Of a stretch of DNA of 64,000 nucleotides, positions 33,217 through 41,559 are shown in pieces. Positions within the stretch are counted from its first letter, which is position 1. Each line of letters starts with the position of its first letter. The stretch is from Nitrospira_E sp052156535 (GTDB lineage: Bacteria > Nitrospirota > Nitrospiria > Nitrospirales > UBA8639), in NCBI RefSeq assembly GCF_052156535.1, contig NZ_JBQKUP010000030.1:5274-69273 (forward strand). Reading direction: 5' to 3'. Both the position numbers and the translations under genes were made by a program. The notes under the pieces are model-generated. The model had not been told where the DNA came from. It worked only from the letters and a program-made list of their open reading frames with translations, and did not search any database.

Positions 33217-33984
33217 TCATCGTGCATCGCCGAGTGTGACATGCGTGTTCCTGGAATGCGCCCCATGGTGGTTAGGCATGTTCATCTTGCGTTGTCGCTC
33301 GAGACCCAACCAGAACCCCTCTAAAAAGTTCAGAACCTGTCGGACGCCGTCGTGAAAATCCTGTTGCTCCTGGTTGGAGAGTGTCCCCTGAGCAGAACCA
33401 TGTCCTTCCATTGCCGCAACTGCATGCACCATGGCTTCCTCATGAGTGGATTCCAGTTCACGATGGAAGGTGAAATACCTTATATCAAGGCCGGGAAATC
33501 TTTGACGACGCAAAGACTGTAAGCCGGGAATGAGGTGGTCCCACATGGTAATGGCCATGTTTTCCAGGCCGAATGAAGCTCCTAGGGCTTGTTCATGGAG
33601 TCCGCTGCTGTACAATTCTTCCAACCCTTCGATATAGGCCCGGGTAGAAGGCATCATCGGTGTAGTCAGAGCTTGATGAAGATCGATTCCGAGGGAACGC
33701 AGGAAATGCCGATAGAGCAACTCATGTCGATTCTCAGGATTTCCCTCACCTAATTCTGAATACAATACCCGTGTCAACTCTTCCGCGATGGATTCGTCCT
33801 CGGTGTTGACCAGTTGTGCGACAAGAATTTTTGGAAAGAATCGGGCAAAGTTATAAAACTCCACTCCAAACGCATAGAGCTCTTCATCGGATGCATCGCC
33901 CCTCTTAAACCAATTCAGGTAAGAGTTATTGATTGCACCATGATGAAGTACGAACTCCCGCATCTCCCGATAAAATCCTGACAT
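33217..33984 (-). CDS. Haem-oxygenase-like diiron (HDO/TENA-type) protein
   Basis: A 255-residue all-helical protein of the TENA/PqqC/CADD fold, the iron-containing redox enzyme family that includes UndA and SznF. Candidate iron ligands are spread over three helices as in that group: a Glu in VLYSELGEGNPENRHELLYRH, ENMAITMWDHLIPGL, then YFTFHRELESTHEEAM (ExxH pattern) and a late Asp/His in DFHDGVRQVLNFLEGFW. TAAGGAGG stands 5 bases before the ATG. It is the first gene of the leftward catabolic operon, 86 bases before the acyl-CoA ligase. Members oxidise or cleave fatty or amino acids with O2; the reaction here is unknown. Confidence 0.7.
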   Translation of the reverse strand: MSGFYREMREFVLHHGAINNSYLNWFKRGDASDEELYAFGVEFYNFARFFPKILVAQLVNTEDESIAEELTRVLYSELGEGNPENRHELLYRHFLRSLGIDLHQALTTPMMPSTRAYIEGLEELYSSGLHEQALGASFGLENMAITMWDHLIPGLQSLRRQRFPGLDIRYFTFHRELESTHEEAMVHAVAAMEGHGSAQGTLSNQEQQDFHDGVRQVLNFLEGFWLGLERQRKMNMPNHHGAHSRNTHVTLGDAR

Positions 33985-34300
33985 GGTGGCCTCCTTAATC
34001 GGAACCTATAAGTAAGTCCCATTCAAGTAGCTGTATGTGGTGATTGCCAGTCATAAATTAAATGATAAAATATTATTATCATCATAAAACTTTTATAGAT
34101 AACAAGCAATGATTGCATATAATAATGATATCGTATGGGCCATTTTAATTTATGCTTTAATAAGGATTGCCAATAATAATTTTTTAATGGTAAGTTATAA
34201 TTAATTTGGTGGCCAAGGCTCAAAATGGACCGGACAACGCTGAGATACATAAAAGATCTGGAGGAGCCGTTTCATATTACGGATAGGGAAGGAGAATCCA
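33985..34300. promoter_or_regulatory. Divergent AT-rich promoter region of the catabolic operons
   Basis: The 316 bases between the two operons are far richer in A+T than the genes. They contain the inverted repeat ATGATAA-N7-TTATCAT (34062-34082) and GCAATGATTGC (34106-34116), of which CAAGCAATGAT (34103-34113) is the reverse complement of a segment in the 6203-6465 promoter region. Long runs such as TAATAATGATATC (about 34121-34133) continue the pattern. The layout suggests operator sites for a shared regulator controlling both operons; -10/-35 boxes cannot be chosen with confidence. AAGGAG lies just before the ATG at 34301. Confidence 0.55.
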
Positions 34301-34852
34301 ATGGGTGACACGGTTGGAATTGATCACATTACCCTTTGTGTGAATGATCTTCATGCTGCCGAACACCTGTTCAACAACATTCTCGGCTTCCGAACGATCT
34401 GGTCTGCCGATGATGTAGGGTCCGACAGATCAAGCATGGATACCATTGTGGTTCAACGGAACAACATTCGAGTGGCCCTCATGCAAGGCCGGGATAAAAC
34501 CGGGAAATCACAGATTACGGAGTTTGTCGAACGGTTTGGGCCAGGTATTCAGCATGTCGCGTTGGAAGTGGACGACATCGAAACCGTTTGCCAGGAATGG
34601 GAAGCCCATGGGGTGAAGTTCAGCGGACCCGTCAAAGAAGGTCGAGATGGATTCGGTCCGCTCCGTCAGCGTTTTACGTATCCACTGTTTCCCGGCAGTG
34701 GAATTTTCTTCGAATTGACTCAGCGTAGAGAGGGACAGGAGGAGTCAAAAACTTTTGTGAAGAGTACGGTCGAGTCCTTATATCAGGATATTGAGCGGGA
34801 TCAAACGCAGGGCGTAGAACAGACCATTATTGATTTTGGGCATATCCCCTAA
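34301..34852 (+). CDS. Single-domain VOC enzyme related to 4-hydroxyphenylpyruvate dioxygenase
   Basis: A 183-residue vicinal-oxygen-chelate protein. His9 (GIDHITLCV), His85 (GPGIQHVALEV) and Glu138 (GIFFELTQR) make the 2-His-1-Glu facial triad, spaced as in the catalytic C-terminal half of 4-hydroxyphenylpyruvate dioxygenase; KSQITEFVERFGPGIQH is especially close to that enzyme's KSQIxEFVxYxGxGxQH. A true dioxygenase has about 350 residues and two VOC domains, so the N-terminal half is absent. Being followed by homogentisate dioxygenase and a fumarylacetoacetase-type hydrolase, it may form homogentisate or a related product; a glyoxalase-type role is the alternative. AAGGAG precedes the ATG. 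Confidence 0.75.
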   Translation: MGDTVGIDHITLCVNDLHAAEHLFNNILGFRTIWSADDVGSDRSSMDTIVVQRNNIRVALMQGRDKTGKSQITEFVERFGPGIQHVALEVDDIETVCQEWEAHGVKFSGPVKEGRDGFGPLRQRFTYPLFPGSGIFFELTQRREGQEESKTFVKSTVESLYQDIERDQTQGVEQTIIDFGHIP

Positions 34853-34895
34853 GCAGCCATAGCCATGGCGGATTCATGCTGACAGAAAGGACCCC

Positions 34896-36002
34896 ATGTA
34901 CTTAACACGGAAAGGTCAGTCACCCCGGCAAGCGCACGTCAATATTCCATCAGGTCTGTATGAAGAGGAACATGGGCGTAAGGGATTTGCCGGTCCGGCT
35001 TCCCATCTGTATCGATCGCACCCTCCCACCAACTGGCTTCGCATCGATGGGCCTTGTCGGCCTCGCGCTTTCCAGTGCAGCGATCTGACCCCTTCAGACT
35101 TTTTCTCCGGGGACAGCCGACCGGTTGAAATATTACGAAGTCCGGATGTCCTGGTGTCTATCTCCCGTCGGAAAGAAACGATGCCGTATTACTTTCGCAA
35201 TGCGGATGGCGATGAAGTGCATTTTGTCCATAAAGGGCGTGGTCTGGTGGAAACCGATTACGGCGTGCTGACGTATGAACCCGGAGACTATCTGGTCATT
35301 CCCAAAGGGACGACCTACCGGATGGTTGTGGAAGAAGGACCCGGTGTCATGTTGATCATCGAAACTTCTGAGCCTGTCATGCTACCCGAGCGGGGGTTGT
35401 TGGGACAGCATGCCCTATTTGATCCCGAGGTCCTTGTGGTCCCCGAACTTTCAGCGCCTGTCACCACACAGCGTCAACATGAATGGGAGCTTCGCATCAA
35501 ACGTGATGGGACCTTTACCAAGGTGTTTTATCCGTTTTCTCCATTGGATGTCGTGGGGTGGAAGGGAGAGGTTTGGCCGACGAAACTCAACGTTCGGGAT
35601 TTTCGGCCGGTGACCAGTCCCCGCTATCACTTGCCTCCGAGCGTGCACGCGACCTTCCAGGCGGGAAGGGTGTGGATATCGACGTTTGCCCCCAGACCGC
35701 TGGAGAGTGAGCCGGGTGCATTGAAAATTCCCTTTTATCATCGGAATACGGATTTTGATGAAGTCCTGTTTTATCACGAGGGAAATTTCTTCAGCCGGTC
35801 GGGAATCCATCCGGGAACCCTGACCCTGCATCCTCAGGGCATCCATCATGGACCCCATCCAGGCGCTGTTGAGGCCAGTAAAACACAAACACAGACGAAT
35901 GAAATTGCGGTGATGGTGGAGTCACAGCAGCCCTTCTCCGTGATGCTTGAGGCTGAGGCTGTTGAATTAAAAAACTATTCCATGAGTTGGAGCACACCAT
36001 GA
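34896..36002 (+). CDS. hmgA: Homogentisate 1,2-dioxygenase
   Basis: A 368-residue cupin-type ring-cleaving dioxygenase. The N-terminal domain has PYYFRNADGDEVHFVHKGRGLVETDYG and YEPGDYLVIPKGTTYRM; the C-terminal catalytic part has IPFYHRNTDFDEVLFY and HPQGIHHGPHPGA, which carry the His/Glu/His iron ligands of the family. It opens homogentisate to maleylacetoacetate in tyrosine and phenylalanine breakdown. At 368 residues it is shorter than the roughly 430-residue animal and pseudomonad enzymes but equals the form found in many other bacteria. The next gene's ATG overlaps its stop. Confidence 0.85.
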   Translation: MYLTRKGQSPRQAHVNIPSGLYEEEHGRKGFAGPASHLYRSHPPTNWLRIDGPCRPRAFQCSDLTPSDFFSGDSRPVEILRSPDVLVSISRRKETMPYYFRNADGDEVHFVHKGRGLVETDYGVLTYEPGDYLVIPKGTTYRMVVEEGPGVMLIIETSEPVMLPERGLLGQHALFDPEVLVVPELSAPVTTQRQHEWELRIKRDGTFTKVFYPFSPLDVVGWKGEVWPTKLNVRDFRPVTSPRYHLPPSVHATFQAGRVWISTFAPRPLESEPGALKIPFYHRNTDFDEVLFYHEGNFFSRSGIHPGTLTLHPQGIHHGPHPGAVEASKTQTQTNEIAVMVESQQPFSVMLEAEAVELKNYSMSWSTP

Positions 36003-36982
36003 AACTTGTCACCTTCCAGGTTCACACACCAGTCGGAAAATTTGCACGGGTCGGAGCATTCCACCATCAATCCATCGTGGATCTGAACATGGCATACACG
36101 CGGATGCTGGCGGATCAAGGGGAGGCGCAACCCTACAGGCTGGCCACATCGGGAGTCCCGTCCTCTATGCTGGAACTCCTTCAGGGAGAAGTGTCGGCCA
36201 TGAATAGAGCCCGGGAGGCCTTTCATTATATTAGTGACAACGATCAGGTGGTCCATGGTCCCGATGGCGAAACGATTGTCTATAACAGGGAAAAGGTTTC
36301 GTTGCTTGCGCCGATCCCTCATCCCCCTCTTCTTCGTGATTTTATTGCCTTTGAGGCGCACATCGCCGCGACTTCCAAAAAACGAGGACAACCGATACCC
36401 CCGGAGTGGTACAAGGCGCCGGTCTATTATAAAGGCAATCCACAGACCATCATCGGGCCCGAAGATGTTCTGGCATGGCCGTTACAGACACAAAAACTTG
36501 ATTTTGAGCTGGAGTTGGCCTGCGTCATTGGTCGAAAGGGGAGAGATATTCCAGCGGATAAGGCGTGGGACTACATCGCCGGCTATACCATCATGAATGA
36601 TTTTAGTGCGCGGGATATTCAATTTCTGGAAATGGCTTGTCGGCTGGGACCCGCGAAGGGGAAGGATTTTGCCACGGCGTTGGGACCCTGTCTGGTGACG
36701 CCGGATGAGATTCCAGACCTGAAGCAACTCGCCATGGTGGCTCGTGTCAACGGAGAAGTCTGGTCGAAAGGGACGTTTGGAACCATTTACTGGTCGTTCG
36801 CTCAAATGATTGAACATGTGTCCAGGGGAGAAACGGTCTATCCCGGCGAAGTGTTCGGCTCTGGAACCGTGGGTGGGGGATGTGGATTGGAGATGGATCG
36901 GTTTTTACAGCCGGATGATGTCGTGGAGCTGGAAATTCAGCCTATTGGCAAATTGAAAACAAAGGTTACTAAGGAGCATTGA
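35999..36982 (+). CDS. Fumarylacetoacetate hydrolase-family protein
   Basis: A 327-residue FAH-fold hydrolase. LDFELELACVIGRKGRDIP holds the ExE metal ligands and GYTIMNDFSARDIQ the third acidic ligand; PVYYKGNPQTIIGPEDVL is the lid region. The family cleaves carbon-carbon bonds of acyl-pyruvate-like compounds, here most simply fumarylacetoacetate to fumarate and acetoacetate after homogentisate opening. The ATG at 35999 has GGAG 6 bases upstream and overlaps the hmgA stop (ATGA). No maleylacetoacetate isomerase is nearby; the isomerisation may be chemical or encoded elsewhere. Confidence 0.85.
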   Translation: MKLVTFQVHTPVGKFARVGAFHHQSIVDLNMAYTRMLADQGEAQPYRLATSGVPSSMLELLQGEVSAMNRAREAFHYISDNDQVVHGPDGETIVYNREKVSLLAPIPHPPLLRDFIAFEAHIAATSKKRGQPIPPEWYKAPVYYKGNPQTIIGPEDVLAWPLQTQKLDFELELACVIGRKGRDIPADKAWDYIAGYTIMNDFSARDIQFLEMACRLGPAKGKDFATALGPCLVTPDEIPDLKQLAMVARVNGEVWSKGTFGTIYWSFAQMIEHVSRGETVYPGEVFGSGTVGGGCGLEMDRFLQPDDVVELEIQPIGKLKTKVTKEH

Positions 36983-36984
36983 GC

Positions 36985-37767
36985 ATGAATCTGGTGCTTG
37001 AGAAACACAAAAGGATATCGGAGTTGGTCGATTATCAGCGAAGGCTCTACGCGGATTCAACCGTCGAAGAACGGCTTCAATCGATTGTCCGGGAGTCCCC
37101 ATCCTCTTCCTTGTCAAAACACGAGATCATTCGGATACTTCGCGACTCAATGGCGGTTCTGTTCGATACGCATGTATCAGTCGTGTCAGGGCACCATACC
37201 GCGACCTATTTAGGATTTGAGTCCATCGCACGTGATGCGGATCTGCTTTCCCTTATCAGTGCGGATATGGGGAACTGGGTTCTAGGCCTGAGTCAACACC
37301 ATCGAATCGACGGACTCCTCGTGCCGGCCTCGGATGCACGATGGTTGGCAGAGGGTATCGCGACAATCATCGGCCCTCAGATGGCGATGAAAGTGGTATA
37401 TGCGCCTTTCAATCAGGAGACAGGAAAGATTGGAGTGGAGATTCCCGAAGGCTCGATACAAAAAGGGGATAATTTTGTGGTGATCAATGACGTCACCGCA
37501 CGAGGGAGTTGCGTCAACAAACTCAAAACCATTGTGAGCGAACATGGCGGTCATGTCGTGGGGATGATGGTATTTGCCCGTCGGGACAGCGGGCAATTCC
37601 CTTTAATGGACGACTTGATGTCTCGTTATCCATTTTACTACGGGACGAATGTGACGATGCCTCAATGGGAAATTCAGGACTGCCCGAATTGTCGAGCCGG
37701 AGAAGAATTCTTTTCCTGGAAGGAAATGCCGTCCGACCTTAGGGCAAGAGGGGATGATGCTTGCTGA
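36985..37767 (+). CDS. Phosphoribosyltransferase-like protein
   Basis: A 260-residue protein. FVVINDVTARGSCVNKLKTIVSEHGGHVVGMMVFARR is laid out like the PRPP-binding loop plus following helix and strand of orotate phosphoribosyltransferase-type enzymes, but the loop reads NDVTARGS where DDVxTTGxS is usual, so binding may be altered. Upstream, LSKHEIIRILRDS and SARDADLLSLISADMGNW lack a clear match. CPNCRAGEEFF near the C-terminus gives one CxxC. AAGGAG lies 8 bases before the ATG. A PRTase fold in an aromatic/propionate operon is unexpected; a regulatory role (as for PurR or PyrR) is possible. Confidence 0.65.
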   Translation: MNLVLEKHKRISELVDYQRRLYADSTVEERLQSIVRESPSSSLSKHEIIRILRDSMAVLFDTHVSVVSGHHTATYLGFESIARDADLLSLISADMGNWVLGLSQHHRIDGLLVPASDARWLAEGIATIIGPQMAMKVVYAPFNQETGKIGVEIPEGSIQKGDNFVVINDVTARGSCVNKLKTIVSEHGGHVVGMMVFARRDSGQFPLMDDLMSRYPFYYGTNVTMPQWEIQDCPNCRAGEEFFSWKEMPSDLRARGDDAC

Positions 37768-39142
37768 CCGCCTGGCCGAATATGCGGAGTTTTTGACCTT
37801 TCAGAACCTTCCTTCGGACGTGATCCATGAGGTAAAGCGACGGGTGTTGGATAGCCTGGCCTGTGCATATGGTGCCACCACTGCATCCCCATGCAGAATT
37901 GCCAGGCGCCTGGCGACCCGGGAGATGGTCAAAGATGGCGCAACGGTATGGGGAACCCGCCATCGAACCAGTCCGGATCTGGCCGCTTTTGCGAATGGCA
38001 CGGCGGTGCGGTATCTCGACTGCAACGATACCTACCTCTCCAAGGAGCCGGCTCATCCGTCAGACAATATTCCCGCCTGTCTGGCGGTTGCCGAAAGTCT
38101 TCATGTTCATGGCCGGCAATTCATTCAATCCATCGTGCTGGCCTATGAGATTCAGTGCCGTCTTTGTGACGCCGCGGCGCTTCGCCCCCGAGGATGGGAT
38201 CATGTCACCTACGGAGCGTTTTCTACCGCGGCCGCCACAGCCAGGCTGCTTAAACTGTCAAAAAAACAGATCGTGCATGCGCTCAATCTGGCGGGTATTA
38301 CGGCGGGAGCACTGCGTCAGACCAGAGTGGGGGAAGTTTCCCTATGGAAAGCCTGCGCGTTTGCCAATGCAAGCAGGAACGGAATCTTCGCAGGGTTTGC
38401 GGCTCGCGAGGGTATGACCGGACCGGAGGCCATGTTTGAAGGAGAAAAGGGGTTTATGAAGGTGATTTCCGGGCCATTCTCTTTACCCGAAATGGGTGGA
38501 TGTCACGGCTCTTCCTATAAAATTCTTGACACCTACATCAAGCCCCATCCGGTGGAATATCATGCTCAGTCGGCGGTGGAGGCGGCATTCGCCATTCGGG
38601 AACAACTGATTGCTGCGTGTGGGGAATACCCTGTCCACCGAATCAAAGCAATTATTGTCGGCAGTGGTGATGTGGCGATCGAAATTATTGGACGGGATCA
38701 GGAAAAGTGGCATCCCAAAACCCGTGAGACGGCTGATCATAGTCTCCCCTTTTGCGTGGCAGTCGCCCTGACGGATGGGGAAATATCTCCCCGGTCATTT
38801 TCCCCGCATCGCCTGATCGATACCGTTCTGTTGAATCTGATGCAGAAAATCCGTGTTGAAGAGGTCAAAGAGTTTTCCGAGCGTTATCCGGATGCCATGG
38901 CCAACAGAATTGATGTCACGCTGATGGACGGCAGGACGTTCACCGCTCAGATTGACCATCCCAAAGGTCATCCACGACGCCCGCTCACCGATCGCGAACT
39001 GGAATTGAAGTTTCAGAAGTTGTCTTCGCGGAAAATCGGCCGTAAAGATATGACGAACGTTATCCAAACCGTGTGGGAACTGGACCGTCTGAAAGACGTG
39101 AATGTCCTGGTGTCGGCATTACCAGTTTTGGAAAGCCGATGA
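37757..39142 (+). CDS. prpD: MmgE/PrpD-family 2-methylcitrate dehydratase
   Basis: A 461-residue MmgE/PrpD-fold protein. LDSLACAYGA, AFANGTAVRYLDCNDTYLS, HPSDNIPACLAVAES, ALNLAGITAGALRQTRVGEVSLWK and KPHPVEYHAQSAVEA are the conserved stretches, the last with the catalytic-region KxYP-like motif altered to KPHP. It would dehydrate 2-methylcitrate to 2-methyl-cis-aconitate in propionyl-CoA oxidation. It overlaps the PRTase-like gene by 11 bases, and its TGA overlaps the PrpB start. Two ATGs (37754, 37757) are equally likely. Confidence 0.85.
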   Translation: MLADRLAEYAEFLTFQNLPSDVIHEVKRRVLDSLACAYGATTASPCRIARRLATREMVKDGATVWGTRHRTSPDLAAFANGTAVRYLDCNDTYLSKEPAHPSDNIPACLAVAESLHVHGRQFIQSIVLAYEIQCRLCDAAALRPRGWDHVTYGAFSTAAATARLLKLSKKQIVHALNLAGITAGALRQTRVGEVSLWKACAFANASRNGIFAGFAAREGMTGPEAMFEGEKGFMKVISGPFSLPEMGGCHGSSYKILDTYIKPHPVEYHAQSAVEAAFAIREQLIAACGEYPVHRIKAIIVGSGDVAIEIIGRDQEKWHPKTRETADHSLPFCVAVALTDGEISPRSFSPHRLIDTVLLNLMQKIRVEEVKEFSERYPDAMANRIDVTLMDGRTFTAQIDHPKGHPRRPLTDRELELKFQKLSSRKIGRKDMTNVIQTVWELDRLKDVNVLVSALPVLESR

Positions 39143-40020
39143 GTGGGAAACCAATAACCTCCCAGAGTCCGGCGCGGCGCTTTCGAACCGAGCTTCAACG
39201 GGACACGTTGGCGGTGCCGGGTGTATTTAATGCGTTTTCGGCTCGATTGGTTGAGGATGCCGGTTTTCCGGCAGCCTACCTGTCAGGAGCGGGTCTGGCG
39301 GCTTCCCGGGCACTACCCGATATCGGGCTGTTAACGATGACGGAGGTGGTGACAGAAACCCGGTACGTGACTCAACGGGTTCAAATTCCGGTCATCGTCG
39401 ATGCTGATACGGGCTTTGGAGAGAGGCATCAGGTGTATCGGACGGTTCAGGAATTAGAATCAGCCGGGGCGGTGGGCATTCAATTAGAAGACCAGGTGTT
39501 AGCGAAACGTTGCGGCCATTTGCCCGGAAAAACCCTGATTTCGTGTGAGAACATGTGTCAAAAAATTCAGTCGGCAGTTGTAGCAAAACAGGATCGGGAT
39601 CTAGTCATTATTGCGAGGACGGATGCCCGGGCTGTGGAAGGTCTGGATGGGGCCATTGAAAGGGCTCGAGCTTACAGGGCAGCCGGCGCTGATGCGATTT
39701 TCCCGGAGGCCCTGCAGTCTGCCAAAGAATTTCAAACGGCAGCCAAAGCCCTGAAATATTCCGGGATCATTCTGGTCGCCAATATGACTGAATGGGGACA
39801 AACCCCCTATATGACCGTCAAGGAATTCTCCGGAATGGGATATCACATCGTGCTGTTCCCCATGACCGTATTTCGTGTGATGGCAAAGGAAGGCCGAGCC
39901 GCTCTCCTGGAATTACAAAAACAGGGGACCCAACAAGCTTTCCTCGACCGTATGCAAACCAGGCAGGCATTATACGAGGTGTTGGAATATCAAAAGTATG
40001 AACGTGGGCCAAAAGAATGA
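39139..40020 (+). CDS. prpB: 2-methylisocitrate lyase
   Basis: A 293-residue TIM-barrel lyase of the isocitrate lyase/PEP mutase family. VIVDADTGFG provides the Mg-binding aspartates, GIQLEDQVLAKRCGHLPGK has the catalytic Cys125 in the K(K/R)CGH signature of methylisocitrate lyases, and IIARTDA follows. It splits 2-methylisocitrate to pyruvate and succinate. The ATG at 39139 overlaps the prpD stop (ATGA), giving tight coupling; the open frame upstream to 39073 only overlaps prpD. The gap of 108 bases to the citrate synthase gene shows no terminator. Confidence 0.9.
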   Translation: MSGKPITSQSPARRFRTELQRDTLAVPGVFNAFSARLVEDAGFPAAYLSGAGLAASRALPDIGLLTMTEVVTETRYVTQRVQIPVIVDADTGFGERHQVYRTVQELESAGAVGIQLEDQVLAKRCGHLPGKTLISCENMCQKIQSAVVAKQDRDLVIIARTDARAVEGLDGAIERARAYRAAGADAIFPEALQSAKEFQTAAKALKYSGIILVANMTEWGQTPYMTVKEFSGMGYHIVLFPMTVFRVMAKEGRAALLELQKQGTQQAFLDRMQTRQALYEVLEYQKYERGPKE

Positions 40021-40128
40021 AAGAGGAACGTTGAACCCTCCGAGCTCTGAGAATGCATATGCTGGCCTCTTTGGACCGTCTCAGGGCACAAAATTTTCAA
40101 CAGGCCTGTAACGAAAGGCAGGTGTGTC

Positions 40129-41253
40129 ATGGAAACGGCTGTTCATAATCCCGGGCTTGACGGGGTGGTGGTGGGGGAATCAGCCATCTGCCAAATAGAC
40201 GAGACGAGGGGAGGTTTACGATATCGAGGATATGCCATTGAAGATCTAGCCGAGCAGGCGACGTTTGAAGAGGTGTCATATTTATTACTGCATGGAGATC
40301 TACCGTCATCCCGCGATCTTCAGGAGTGGCAGGCCGAGTTGGCTCATGCCGGATCCTTATCCCCTGTTATGAGGCAATTTCTCCAAACGGTTCCAGCTTC
40401 TGCGAATGTCATGGATGTACTGCGAACGGGGGTGTCGTTTCTCGGGATGATCGACCCTGAAGCTCAAGATATTTCCCATGAGGCGAATCTCCGAAAGACC
40501 GTCCGGTTACTTGCACAAATGCCTCTCCTGCTTTCCTGGGCGAGTCGGACCCGATTCGAACATCCTTTTTTTCAGGCTCCTGCCACAAAGTCGTTTGCCC
40601 AAAGCCTCTTGTATCTGTTGACAGGGAATCTTAGGGAAGATCATGCAAAAGAACTGGAGGTCTCTCTTAATCTCTATGCCGAGCACGAATTGAACGCCTC
40701 GACGTTCGCTGGTCGGGTTACGGCCTCAACCCTGGCTGATCTTTATGGGGCTGTCACGGCGGCTATTGCGACACTCAAAGGCCCCCTTCATGGCGGAGCG
40801 AATGAAGCTGTGGCGGAGATGTTCCACGCCATTCGGAACCCGGAAAACGCGCAAGGGTGGGTCCATTCCAAATTGTCCGGGAAGGAACGGGTGATGGGGT
40901 TTGGCCATCGAGTCTTAAAACACGAGGATCCGCGTTCGGCTATCATCAAACGACGGGCGAAAGCCTTGAGCCACCATGCGGATGAGATGCGGTGGTATGA
41001 AATTGCGGAAATCATTGAACAGATGATGAAGGAAGAAAAGGGGCTTCTCCCGAATCTGGATTTTTATACGGCAGTGGTCTACCTGTTCATCGGAATTCCC
41101 AAAGAAGCCTTCACGCCTATTTTTGTCGCAAGCCGGCTGAGTGGATGGTGTGCCCATATCATCGAACAACAGGATCACAATCGTCTGATCCGGCCACGAG
41201 CCTCCTATATCGGCCATTCTGCGCGGGAATTTCTCTTTATCGAGGACCGGTAG
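40129..41253 (+). CDS. Citrate/2-methylcitrate synthase
   Basis: A 374-residue short citrate synthase. IDETRGGLRYRGYAIEDLAE opens the protein; GPLHGGANEAVAEM, MGFGHRVLKHEDPR and NLDFYTAVVYLFIGIP supply the catalytic His, second His and Asp, and CAHIIEQQDHNRLIRPRASYIG closes the active site. It condenses oxaloacetate with propionyl-CoA or acetyl-CoA; its place directly after prpD and prpB argues for the methylcitrate role (PrpC). GGCAGG lies about 7 bases before the ATG. Last gene of the rightward operon. Confidence 0.88.
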   Translation: METAVHNPGLDGVVVGESAICQIDETRGGLRYRGYAIEDLAEQATFEEVSYLLLHGDLPSSRDLQEWQAELAHAGSLSPVMRQFLQTVPASANVMDVLRTGVSFLGMIDPEAQDISHEANLRKTVRLLAQMPLLLSWASRTRFEHPFFQAPATKSFAQSLLYLLTGNLREDHAKELEVSLNLYAEHELNASTFAGRVTASTLADLYGAVTAAIATLKGPLHGGANEAVAEMFHAIRNPENAQGWVHSKLSGKERVMGFGHRVLKHEDPRSAIIKRRAKALSHHADEMRWYEIAEIIEQMMKEEKGLLPNLDFYTAVVYLFIGIPKEAFTPIFVASRLSGWCAHIIEQQDHNRLIRPRASYIGHSAREFLFIEDR

Positions 41254-41559
41254 GATAAATATAAAAACATTCGCATGTCGATTTCTGTCATCCTGAGTCA
41301 AACGAAGGATCTGTGCCCCAAGCGTATGGCAAAAGGCCACCCATGTCTTCCAGGGGAAAAAGCCGGATAGGAATTCCCATAGTTTTTCACATTTTGGTCA
41401 AGATGCCACCTCTCCCTCGCCTTTTTTAATGGAGAGGATTGGATGCGACCGAAGGTGAAGGCTTATTTTAAATTTGAATCACTATATATGCGACCATTAG
41501 ATGATCCTCAAGGGAAAAGATATCAATTGGGAGAAAAACTGACGGCTGGAAGGAATAAT
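41254..41559. other. Gene-free stretch with a dispersed-repeat motif
   Basis: About 300 bases between the citrate synthase and XRE gene ends. A frame at 41443-41682 runs antisense into the XRE gene and is not called. The only recognisable item is the GTCATCCTGAG-type motif at 41287-41313. Confidence 0.4.
41287..41313. repeat. GTCATCCTGAG...CGAAGGATCT repeat fragment
   Basis: GTCATCCTGAGTCAAACGAA followed by GGATCTG matches, from memory, a palindromic intergenic repeat (GTCATCCTGAGCGAAGCGAAGGATCT) common in many bacterial phyla. The internal TCCT/AGGA arms can pair. Here it has diverged in the middle. Confidence 0.4.
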
